From NCBI GenBank assembly GCA_934045905.1, contig OW203762.1:44851411-44915410 (forward strand): a stretch of DNA of 64,000 bases, read 5' to 3'. The DNA is from Leuctra nigra (lineage: Eukaryota > Arthropoda > Insecta > Plecoptera > Leuctridae). The position numbers and the translations under genes were made by a program. Positions 37,538 to 47,900 of this stretch are shown here, piece after piece. The stretch's first letter is position 1; each line of letters starts with the position of its first letter. The notes under the pieces were generated by a model. That model worked only from the letters and a program-made list of their open reading frames with translations, searched no databases and was not told the origin of the DNA.

Positions 37538-40500
37538 CTAGAAATACAAATAATAAACATGGATTTTATTTTTAGGGTGTCGTGTTATTCCATCTTTATA
37601 TGATATAATCCTTGTCATAAAACCACCGAAGAAACTATGATGTAATTATGGTATTATAGTTATACACAATATAAATATATACTGCTTGGAAATCCCCCTA
37701 ACACCCAGCAATAAATCATTGTTTTGTGATTCCCACCTTCTTGGTGACTAGCATGTCGTCTTTGCTGTAGTAGAGTCCCACAGGACACTTGACCCTGCTG
37801 AGGTCATAACACGGAGGCGTTGAGGCGTTGTACTTGAGTCGGTTCTCGGAGGCGCCGTAGTCGAACTGGCAGAAGGTGCCCCTCTTGACATTCTGCCCCC
37901 AGTGTAGCATCTCCTTGACGGAGGTGCCGCGTGAGAGATGGCTCAACAGCTTCGGCAGAGAGTCCTGGAAGTACCACACTTCAGGACACAACTCCTCAGT
38001 GTATTATTCGCCAAAGTTATGTTTAATTTACTCTTCCGTCTCGACAGTGAATTATCTAATGTGTGATCCCTTCAAGGAACTTCCTCTACGTCAAAAACAG
38101 CAATGTTTTTTCTCACATGACGTAGGTAATATGTTCACCTTGAGATGTTTTGACCAATTTTCAAGAGTCTGCACACAGTGATTAGTTTGTCTTCTGTTTC
38201 ATCCTCGTCGGAACAAGTGTTTATGACGTACCTGGTCCCAGTGTTGCGTGTTGAATCCATAGAGTCTGAAGAGCAGGTTGTCGCAATAGCGCTGCCAGGA
38301 GGGTTGCTTCGGACACTTCTGATCAATCACCTCCACCAGAGGTCGCCGTTCACCGAACTCCGTCATGCCGACGAAAGTCGCGAACCACTGCAGGCATTTC
38401 CATGATTCGGGTGAATAAATTGGCCTACAATATATTAAAATATCAAAATCGTATACCTTTTATATTTAACAAAATCTCTGGTCCACTGGCAATTCTCTGA
38501 CGATTTGTGTTTTTAAGTATCAGCTGTCTTCTTTTAATAATTAGCTTTGTTTCCGCTGGCTAGTGCGGGAATCAGAAGCAATGAGGGACCACTATACTTT
38601 GCGTGGACGAATAGAAGGGGGCCAACGGACTTTACACGCCCCTTGCTTCTCTGAACCTGGCGTGTTTGAATATCGAGCTGAGCAACGGACAGAGATAGGT
38701 CACCGTGATGTGAACTACTCAATTGACATGCATTTAGAATACGCGATTCCAAGAAATAAACTGAAACTCTTTGCTTTACAAATACCTGCTATGAACTTTT
38801 ACGAGATTGACATATATTTAATAAAAAAGAACCATTACCGTAATCAGGGTAGTTTCAGATCGACATAAATTGCTTTTATGGTCAGATCCAAAGCCAGACA
38901 ACTTTCATTAGCTTTGGCAATTGCCGTATAAAGTAGTCTCGGGCTTATAGATTCCCATCTGCACGTTATCTGCTGGATTGACCTTGTTCCTGCAGAGATC
39001 TCGTGATGAGGTATCGCTGACATAATGAGTGTTCTCGTAATTGGCGTCTACTGGTGCAATTAGCTCGGAGCTGCACGTGTGAAGGCTGCCGTGACGTCAC
39101 ACTCGTTTGCACCGGCGCGACTTGGGCGCGACTGACACAAGGGTGTTCGCATTTCCATTCGCAAAGTCTCTCAGAAGCGGATTGGAAAGTTGCATGGACA
39201 TTATCTCGACTTTTTCAGAGTTTTACAACTAACGGCTACGGGAATTTAAACACAAAACTGATGTTCGCAAAAATTAATATTCCCCAGGATACGAGGTTAA
39301 TAATTCGATACAAATCTAACTTTTAATTTGTGTTTTAACCAGCCTTGGGCTGGACCCCTGTTAGAATGAGCCCTTAAGAATAAAATTACTATGCAACGAT
39401 GGTTTCAGGTTAGAGAACTTTAGATTACCGCCTGTAAGCGGTATACTAAAACAATAAAAAAAATTATGAAAATTTGTGAGCCGAAAATAATATACCTATT
39501 ATGTATTCTAATGACTGGCGTATTCGTAGTAACATCCAGGAATGAAGGACCATGTGAGGAAGCTAGTGTACACTCACGGAAATATATTCGGTAAACGCTC
39601 CTTTCGACCCCCCCCCCCCCCCCCACCACATTCAAACAACTTTGCCAGTGTTACGAGCCGAGAGGGAGGAGCCTAAACTAACGTAAATGCAAGGAAAGGG
39701 AGAAGGAGCGTTTACCGAATATATTTCCGTGACTGTACCTCGAGTTGGTCGATATGCTTGGACATGAGCTGCAGCAGCGGGTACTGCACATGCTGCATGA
39801 ACGCAGCGGGACTCATGAGGAACGCCGCGCGCAGCTTGTTGTTGTACTCGGGTCGCATCGACGTCAAAACCAGCAGCATCGTGCAGCCCGACGAGAAGCC
39901 GACGTAGTACAACGACGGCCGGTTCGCCGTCGTCAAGGCCAGGTCCAGCATCGCCGACAGGTCCACGTCGCCCTTCTCGTGCCACGTGAACTGCCAGTAC
40001 TCGTAGGAGGCGACGGGCAAGAACATGTTGCTGGGGGAGTAGGTGTTGGCGCGCACGTTTCCCATCCACACGTCGTAGCCAGCGTCGGCGAGGATGTAGG
40101 CTGGAACAGAGGGTGGTCATGGGTGGCGGGTGAAGAGGAGGACGTCGTTCGTTGATAGTAGGTGTTGGCGCGCACGTTTTCCATCCACACGTCGTAGCCG
40201 GCGTCGGCGAGGATGTAGGCTGGAACAGAGGGTGGTCATGGGCGGATGGTGAAGAGGAGGACGTCGTTGATAGTAGGTGTTGGCGCGCACGTTTTCCATC
40301 CACACGTCGTAGCCGTCGTCGGCGAGGATGTAGGCTGGAACAGAGGGTGGTCATGGGTGTCGGGTAAAGAGGGGGACGTCGTTAAGGTTTTGCGTGGGAG
40401 TGGAGTTCGTTGTGGTCCACGTGGATGATCAGCACCTCGACCAGGCAAGGTGCCGCGAACCGATTACGTCTTGAGAACGATGATCGAGCTGCAGAATGTA

Positions 40501-43500
40501 ACTCGATTGATTTAACTCTATTGAGGGGTGAGCGAATGAGCGTGGGTGGATAGATTGAACATCCATATCCAAATTGCCGTCATACGAGCTCTATTGATCG
40601 ATACGCCCACTCAAACTAGAGAGAAGAGTTACCTTGGTTTCACAGGGTGTTGCTAAATGCGTGAGGAACTAAATGCTCTGCGTTGAGGAACTCGAACAGG
40701 TGTGAAGTCATCAATGCCTGACTAACTTCTCAGCACGTCAATGCAAATGCTGGCTGGACCCTCATTCTACCTAGAACGATATCATTTCAGGCTGAAATCA
40801 TTTCGTAAAGATAACTTTGATCTGAAATAATTCCAGACCAAATGGATTGTTTGTTGTGGAATACGGGTCCTGTTCGGAGGCTGACTGAGGTGTGACGTGT
40901 AATGAGGATGTGAACACTCTGTCGGGTCCCCGGATAATCCGATCAAGCCACGTGCGCGCGAGCACATGTCACTGAACCATAGGGAAAGTCTTCTCACCGT
41001 GACGGAACATATAGCCGTGACCACGTGACGCGGCCCGGCCAATCATCGACGAGTTTTCTTGCGAATAAGGCACTATCGCCACGCAATTTACTTCCATGTA
41101 TGGCCATCTACGTCGTGGCTTTGTCGGCATCATTGATGATTGAATATTGCAAGTCGACATAAATTCTGTTGCTTGCTGATGAAGCGATGTTTTAGCATCA
41201 AATCGAACATTGATGGTTCGATTAGCATGGCTGTGAATATGACGAAATGTTGTTGTGTATTTACAACGAAGCCGCTCTCTAAGAGATCACTGAAAAAACT
41301 GGTTCATAAGAAGTTGCGTGCGTTTCACAGGCCATGATTGTATAAAATTAACATTCTAGTTTTCTGCGATCTCATGGGATTGTTGACACGCACTAGAACT
41401 AATTAGTAATTAATTTGACACTTTAACATCTGGACACAGAATTGCACATTTCTAGCAGTGTAAATATTGACTCGTGACACGACAAGGCTTTTTACGCCGA
41501 TATCCCTTCTCAAAAACTTCAGACAAAACCTCAGTCTCGAAAAGTAAAGCCAAGTAATTAGACAAATTATACAAATCATATCTTCCCATATCAGAGACCA
41601 TAAATTGTGAGATGATTTGACAAGAGACGCACCTAGACCGTTGTCCGGGCCGGTAATGACCCAGTCGGCGGAGGACCCCGTCAGCCCGTGCTGCAGGAAG
41701 ACAAGCGGCTTGTTGGAGGCGGCGACCAGCTCCAGCTTGCCGCGGGGTATCCGATGGAGAGTGAGGAGGAAGCCGTCAGTGGTGACTGCGGTGTACGTCT
41801 CGATCACGTATCCGTACTTCCTCACAAGCTGCGGCTGTGGACAGATAAACTAAGTTTCATGGTGTATCTTTGCGTGAAGGATAACTGGGAAATAATATCG
41901 TCTATGGAAGTAAAATTCACCTCGGTCATTGCTGTAATCGTTTCGTAATTAGTGTGTTATTATACATTTTGACAGATAAACGAAGTGTTATTTTACAGCA
42001 TCACTTTCAAATTTGTTGCTATTTTTTTATAACATTTGGTGCCATCTGAACACAAATGTATCCAGAAACATTAATGCATTATAGACGTGCATCTACTGCA
42101 ACGAACTATCCTCTAAAAATGGATCGGTCGGGAGTCAGTGGATTTTAGTGTCCTTCGGTTTCGGGGAAGTCAAACAAAAGAATGCTTTTCTTGATCTTGA
42201 TCCAACTCTTCGCTCCCTCGCTGTCCAGAATATTTGTTCAGAACTTAGTCATATTCGCGTTATAGTAGCATTTTAAAATGCAAACAAACTAATCAACCAA
42301 CTAGTTAGTGCACGGTTAGTGCATCGGCATTCATTCTTGCTCTTAGGTTCAGAACATCGCATGTTATATATGTGACCTGGCGTAACTAGTGAGGTATCGG
42401 TTATCAAAGCACTACACTTTCATGTATTATGTTGTACAGTACAATAATTTCATATTCTTTTCGGATTCATTAGGTACTTTCAATTGCTGTTCAATTGCAA
42501 AAAGTATGTTATATTTTTGGAGATGTCGATTCAAGACGTTCATTTAGCTATACCTCGTGAACGGCTGATTGTCTTTTGTAACGTTGTAGTAATAGAACTC
42601 GTGACATTATGTAGTTGTGAATTTGCGCCACAACGCCTTGGACTTACCGTCGTGAGGCTGGTCTCGTCGTCCTGCGCCGCCACGGCCTCCAGGACTGCCA
42701 TCAGGACACACAGACATCCTGGCCTAGAGTGCGATGTTTATGTCCATCACAACGCCTCGGACTTACCGTCGTGAGGCTGGTCTCGTCGTCCTGCGCCGCC
42801 ACGGCCTCCAGGACTGCCATCAGGACACACAGACATCCTGGCCTAGAGTGCGATGTTTATGTCCATCACAACGCCTCGGACTTACCGTCGTGAGGCTGGT
42901 CTCGTCGTCCTGCGCCGCCACGGCCTCCAGGACTGCCATCAGGACACACAGACATCCTGGCCTAGAGTGCGATGTTTATGTCCATCACAACGCCTTGGAC
43001 TTACCGTCGTGAGGCTGGTCTCGTCGTCCTGCGCCGCCACGGCCTCCAGGACTGCCATCAGGACACACAGTCATCCTGGCCTAGAGTGCGATGTTTATGT
43101 CCATCACAACGCCTTGGACTTACCGTCGTGAGGCTGGCCTCGTCGTCCTGCGCCGCCACGGCCTCCAGGACTGCCATCAGGACACACAGACATCCTGGCC
43201 TAGAGTGCGATGTTTATGTCCATCACAACGCCTCGGACTTACCGTCGTGAGGCTGGTCTCGTCGTCCTGCGCCGCCACGGCCTCCAGGACTGCCATCAGG
43301 ACACACAGACATCCTGGCCTAGAGTGCGATGTTTATGTCCATCACAACGCCTCGGACTTACCGTCGTGAGGCTGGTCTCGTCGTCCTGCGCCGCCACGGC
43401 CTCCAGGACTGCCATCAGGACACACAGACATCCTGGCCTAGAGTGCGATGTTTATGTCCATCACAACGCCTCGGACTTACCGTCGTGAGGCTGGTCTCGT

Positions 43501-44275
43501 CGTCCTGCGCCGCCACGGCCTCCAGGACTGCCATCAGGACATCCAGACATCCTGGCCTAGAGTGCGATGTTTATGTCCATCACAACGCCTTGGACTTACC
43601 GTCGTGAGGCTGGTCTCGTCGTCCTGCGCCGCCACGGCCTCCAGGACTGCCGTCAGGACACACAGACATCCTGGCCTAGAGTGCGATGTGTATGTCCATC
43701 ACAACGCCTCGGACTTACCGTCGTGAGGCTGGTCTCGTCGTCCTGCGCCGCCACGGCCTCCAGGACTGCCATCAGGACACACAGACATCCTGGCCTAGAG
43801 TGCGATGTTTATGTCCATCACAACGCCTTGGACTTACCGTCGTGAGGCTGGTCTCGTCGTCCTGCGCCGCCACGGCCTCCAGGACTGCCATCAGGACACA
43901 CAGACATCCTGGCCTAGAGTGCGATGTTTATGTCCATCACAACGCCTTGGACTTACCGTCGTGAGGCTGGCCTCGTCGTCCTGCGCCGCCACGGCCTCCA
44001 GGACTGCCATCAGGACACACAGACATCCTGGCCTAGAGTGCGATGTTTATGTCCACCACAACGCCTCGGACTTACCGTCGTGAGGCTGGTCTCGTCGTCC
44101 TGCGCCGCCACGGCCTCCAGGACTGCCATCAGGACACACAGACATCCTGGCCTAGAGTGCGATGTTTATGTCCATCACAACGCCTTGGACTTACCGTCGT
44201 GAGGCTGGTCTCGTCGTCCTGCGCCGCCACGGCCTCCAGGACTGCCATCAGGACACACAGACATCCTGGCCTCAT
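37394..44275 (-). CDS. Secreted acid lipase (lysosomal/gastric lipase family), 6 coding exons
   Basis: Alpha/beta-hydrolase that cleaves triacylglycerols or cholesteryl esters; a secretory signal sends it to the lumen or lysosome. Exons in transcript order, all phases matching: 44275-44195, 41834-41633, 40100-39739, 38387-38232, 37964-37737, 37537-37394, giving 1173 nt (390 aa), the usual family length. The signal peptide is about residues 1-18 (MRPGCLCVLMAVLEAVAA). KYGY...TTDGFLLTLHRIP (33-57) is the lipase N-terminal signature and LQHGL (74-78) the oxyanion region. GFSSG (162-166) carries the nucleophile Ser164, where the family usually has GHSQG or similar. KDDM supplies the Asp (336 or 337) and NHLDF the catalytic His366. 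Two exon boundaries are tandemly amplified, and a small transposon lies 4 nt inside intron 3. No frameshift is needed if the correct splice sites are used. It is convergent with the 33737 ORF. Confidence 0.9.
37737..37964 (-). CDS. Acid lipase coding exon 5 (catalytic Asp)
   Basis: Residues 268-343. DSLPKLLSHLSRGTSVKEML then HWGQNVKRGTFCQFDYG (the family's H..Q....G.F..FD.G) and CPVGLYYSKDDMLV with the acid of the triad. Acceptor gtacttccag, donor AAGAAG|gtggga, phase 0. Confidence 0.92.
38232..38387 (-). CDS. Acid lipase coding exon 4
   Basis: Residues 216-267: WFATFVGMTEF, CPKQPSWQRYCDNLLFRLYG and FNTQHWDQ, the cap region with its Cys pair. Acceptor atgcctgcag, donor GACCAG|gtacgt, phase 0. 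Confidence 0.9.
39572..39734. mobile_element. 163-bp MITE inserted 4 nt inside lipase intron 3, with GTAC duplication
   Basis: Inverted repeats of about 35 bp: ACTCACGGAAATATATTCGG (left) and the complement of CCGAATATATTTCCGTGACT (right), continuing through TAAACGCTCC / GGAGCGTTTA. GTAC flanks both sides (39568-39571 and 39735-39738). The right-hand GTAC supplies the intron 3 donor GT of the lipase on the - strand. The interior contains a long C-run followed by purine-rich sequence. Confidence 0.8.
39739..40100 (-). CDS. Acid lipase coding exon 3 (nucleophile elbow)
   Basis: Residues 95-215. AYILADAGYDVWMGNVRANT is the conserved D.GYDVW.GN.RGN-type block. WQFTWHEKGDVDLSAMLDLA follows, then YYVGFSSGCTM with Ser164. 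Acceptor ctgttccag, donor CTCGAG|gtacag, phase 1 in and 0 out. This is the copy nearest exon 4 of three acceptor copies and the only one that reads on in frame. Confidence 0.93.
40042..40390 (-). repeat. Threefold tandem repeat of the lipase exon 3 acceptor region (119/115 bp)
   Basis: GGTGTTGGCGCGCACGTTT starts at 40042, 40161 and 40276. Every copy contains, on the - strand, the pyrimidine tract, the acceptor CTGTTCCAG and about 59 nt of exon 3, plus about 60 nt of upstream intron. The two upstream copies carry a few changes (for example GGAAACG to GAAAACG in the exon part). Read-through from either one runs into a frameshift or stop before joining the real exon in frame. Confidence 0.9.
41633..41834 (-). 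CDS. Acid lipase coding exon 2
   Basis: Residues 28-94 plus one nucleotide. PQLVRKYGYVIETYTAVTTD and GFLLTLHRIP form the lipase N-terminal signature. LVFLQHGLTGSSADWVITGP holds the oxyanion-hole HGL. Acceptor ctgtccacag, donor GGTCTAG|gtgcgt, phase 0 in and 1 out. Confidence 0.93.
42627..44272 (-). repeat. 14-copy, 119-bp tandem array of the lipase signal-peptide exon and its splice donor
   Basis: The same 119-bp unit recurs without gaps (ATGTTTATGTCCATCACAAC at 42734, 42853, and every 119 bp to 44162). On the - strand each unit contains the signal-peptide coding stretch ending ...CTCACGACG, then donor |GTAAGTCC. In the 13 downstream units the exon is preceded by an acceptor-like CGCACTCTAG. 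Copies differ at only a few positions (C/T in GCCTYGGAC, C/T in GCTGGYCTC). Only the first transcribed unit (44195-44275) has the ATGAGGCCAGG start; read-through past its donor meets a stop within the next unit. The + strand ORFs of 92 codons over this region are shadows. Confidence 0.95.
44195..44275 (-). CDS. Acid lipase coding exon 1 (signal peptide)
   Basis: 27 codons: a hydrophobic signal (MRPGCLCVLMAVLEAVAA) with likely cleavage before QDDETS. ATG in a good context (ACGCCATGA). Donor ACGACG|gtaagt leaves phase 0, which fits exon 2. In-frame Met10 could act as an alternative start, and it is also present in the downstream repeat copies. Confidence 0.8.
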
Positions 44276-44585
44276 GGCGTCCTCCGGGACACTAAAGTGT
44301 CCGCACATTGGCAAGACACGGCGGTGTAACGGTACATGTCGGCATATTGTGCACGCCATTTCGCAATTTCTACCACAAGACGGGTTCCACATCACCAGCT
44401 CTCAGCTGAGCGGTGGATTCGCGGAGAAGACTTGGCCTCGAGGTGTCGCTGTGACCGAGGACTGACCACGTTGACGTCACTTCAACCTGGACCTATGTGT
44501 TGACATTGTTGCATCATCGGTCGGGCGTTTTAAATGTTTGATAACTCCCCCACACGATGCATTGTTTACAAGCATGTTTGCTTGA

Positions 44586-44926
44586 CCTAAACAGCTCTAC
44601 CAGTAGCTCAATTAAATACCTGTATAGCCAATATAAAATATTATATCCCCGTAACCATAACTTTCAAGGTTATTGTGTACGAGCATTGTACAGTAGCGAT
44701 AGAAATGTATGAGCTCACTGCTCACATGTGACTGGGAATGTGATTAACTGAATATAAATATTATGATCAGATTCAAAGTCTTATGAGTATATTTTTCCAC
44801 TCTGAGCTGAGAGCTCACATTTCTGCATCTCTTACAGTGCTCAGACACAACCCAACATCCTTGAAAGTATAATATTGTATATTGGCTATAAGTATTTAAT
44901 TGAGCTACTCTGAGGGCTGTTTGAGC
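44586..44926. mobile_element. Foldback element upstream of the lipase start, about 341 bp
   Basis: Arms of about 55 bp: GTAGCTCAATTAAATACCTG and TATAGCCAATATAAAATATT at the left, complementary to the matching segments ending near 44926. Inner complementary pairs CTTTCAAGG / CCTTGAAAG and TGAGCTC / GAGCTCA. It lies about 310 bp upstream of the lipase ATG, so it may contain or displace the promoter. Confidence 0.7.
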
Positions 44927-44929
44927 ATT

Positions 44930-47900
44930 AGATACGCCAGGAAACTCGGCAATACACCAATAAAACTATAAGCAGGGGGCAATTAGAGGTAAATTAATTC
45001 GTTTTCAAGTGCCGGATTCTAACGAAATCTCGACTTTCAACAAAGTTTCAATTATCCTTATATAAATTACACAGTTGTTGGGAATTTGTTTACAACTGCG
45101 TGTATAAAGTTTATTTTATGCAATAGTATCCTTGTGAAATGACGGGAAAGCACGTGGGTGATATTAGTTGTTTTTACCGCCATGTTGAGTCGATTATTCT
45201 ATTGTTCTTGCTTAGGTCGGTCGGCGCGTCAATACTAACCTGAGTTTGACCTGTGATTGACATTGTTCCATGCGTGACCTCGCAAACAATCCTCGCGGCT
45301 CCAACACTTAGAAGAATACCAGGAACTGTGCACATGTCGCTGCTATCTTTCCTAATGGAGCCTATAGCAAGCGTAAGATACTATCAGGACTTGGTAGAAC
45401 TTATTTTTACTGATACGAAAGATCATGTACAATTTACAGCACTCGCCCACTAAGTCACTAAAGTAAACTTATTGCGGCGATACATTTGTGCAAATTAATG
45501 GAAAGACTAGCGAAGCAATAAGTTTGATCTATAAATAGTGTTATGTTCCAATCGGATCGTCTCTGATTATCTATCAACTCTACTGCTGCAATGGTGTAAT
45601 TGATTGTCGCACATGCTCAACTCCCGGCCAAGCATGTTGTAAGTTGCATCTTCGTGATGGATTGAGCAGCAAACTTGCAACTCCCTGTGCGAAATATAGG
45701 TACATTCTGGACTAAAAGCAACTTCTGCATTACACAGAGATATGCAATCATGTTGATGTTTCCAGACTGGAAGCCCATGCGTTATGCTGGCGAATAATAA
45801 TACATCAAGTTGACATTCGTTTAGGAGAGTTGGCTTGGTAAACCAACAGCCATAAATCATATCTTGAATCATTATACTTACATTGAATCGGCTGCAATTT
45901 ATTTGATTATTTTCTATCATGTCTTGCATGTTGCTGATAATGTTTCAGTGATTATATGATTGTTTTCATTTTTTATGATTATTTATTGCTTTGATAACTA
46001 GTTTTCTATTAGTACTGGCGGCAGAAGTAGTCACGAACAAGGTATGAGTCCTGTGTGAGTCGAATCATTGCCAGCACCTTTCACTGCCATCTTCAAGTCA
46101 ACATCTGTTCATCGTTGCTAAATTTTGGCAACGTTAGTCGATTGCTATCATGTTTATAACGAAGCAATTCTACGAAATATGTTAAAACGTAATTTTTAAG
46201 AAGTTGTTCCGAAAATACTCGCAGGGCCAATCCACTCTGCTGGGTGACCTCCTAATGTCTGTCCATGCAATTGATAATCTCGTGTACTGTCGCAGTGCAT
46301 CAAGTGTGAGTGATTCATTTGTCCATTACCCTCAGCGTTGCATTCTCACTGACGCAGTTACAGCACTGATTTATCTGGATGCAAAAGGGAGAGAATTTAG
46401 TAATTTGTTGTGTAGCTACTTCTACTTTGCATCTCTTTGAATTTCACCCTGTTGGCGGAAGAAATTATCGTAGCCATTTCAGTTTTGTTTATGTAATATT
46501 GAGTAAGTAATTTTGAACGAATTTGTAATATTCTAGAATTTTGACCCACTTCATAGAGTAAACATCTTCAACGCAAACGCAATTCGGAGGTGTTTTAGTT
46601 TTTAAATTATATTCTTCTCGAATGTTTTTCTATCTATTTTTCCTCTAAACCTCACTGTGACACAACAATCGATGCGCCAATACACGTAAACGTAAACACT
46701 GCGACTAATTTCTTGTTGACATGCTATTTCCATGGATTTATTTTGGAAAGAACGAGCCTTTGCTCAAGCGGATGAACGTATTAAAGACGGGATTTCAAAT
46801 GAAAATGTTCGCAACATTTGCCAAGACAAACAATAATTATGATCTTAACTCTGAATGTTAGATTTCATGGGCTAAATTTATAAAAGGTTTTACTTTTTTC
46901 AGTTATTGCATCATAATTACCTATAAAAACTCGACTATCGTGCTATTTCCTTGATAAAACTTACTAAGTAATTTATCATTGTATAAATAGGTATTTGTTC
47001 ATTTCAAATTTTTAAAGTTTTACCGGAAAAACATTGTAGGAGCCAATATTGCATACTATCTTTATCAGTCATAGTGAGGTTATAAACCTCTAATGTATGA
47101 TCGAGCTAAAGCTCCGTCACTGGCTGGTTCGGTGTAATTTGGACATTATTTGATAAGTAAGCTTTTGTTGGGAGGAAAGAAATGGGGGGAGCGCATGCAA
47201 TAGGTTTCAATCTACATGTGCGGGCCACAATTATCTGCATATATTAAACACAGATCATTAAGTATTGGATCCAGTTATTTTTTATTGAAACTATTGCCGA
47301 GAACAATGCCCTAGTTGGGCTCCAATCACGTGACATACCGCGTGGACTCGGGGTTAGTGTCTCTTGGAACCACGTAGATAACCTAATTGCATTTGATTTC
47401 CTGTATTATTTCTATTCACATTGTTTGAGTCGGGGTGCTGGCTGTCACATGAACTTTTCAACGCGCAGTTTTTCACAACAGCTTTTGAATTCCGTACCAC
47501 GTGGTCTTGTTGCCCAGCACAATGTTGGCTCGGTTTCTATTTTTCTTAAAACAAAATGACGAAGTTTTTACGCACTCAAATGATTACCGAGAAACATTCG
47601 TCCTTCCATAATAATATGTTAGCAGAACTTGCTTTTCTTCTTTGTCGATTGTCATTTACCTTCGCAAGGTATATTGTCCAGATGGCATAATATTAATAAT
47701 TAAATTTTATTTAATAAATGGCTGAGAGACATCCGGTGTTAGAGCGTGCATGTACAATCAAAATGCATGTTTCTCAAAACACATAGCCATTAGAGCTGAA
47801 ACGAAGGCAGCGGACAGTGAAATCATTGCTAATAATGTTTCACTAGCAGTGGGTAGCTACTAGGTTAAAAAGAAGAATACACACTTTTTATCGGTACAAA

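Noticed and set aside
39632..40354. 240-codon - strand ORF with Arg/Pro/Ser-rich sequence
   Set aside because: Out-of-frame reading through the exon 3 repeats and exon 3 itself. The in-frame alternative gives conserved lipase sequence with catalytic Ser164.
42627..44272. CRISPR-like array
   Set aside because: The repeats are contiguous 119-bp units without unique spacers, in a eukaryotic intron-exon context.
42734..44465. Series of overlapping + strand ORFs of 92-140 codons across the 119-bp array
   Set aside because: They are the same repeat read on the strand opposite the lipase exon. Each ends at the same relative stop, and the - strand copy encodes a proper signal peptide with a donor.
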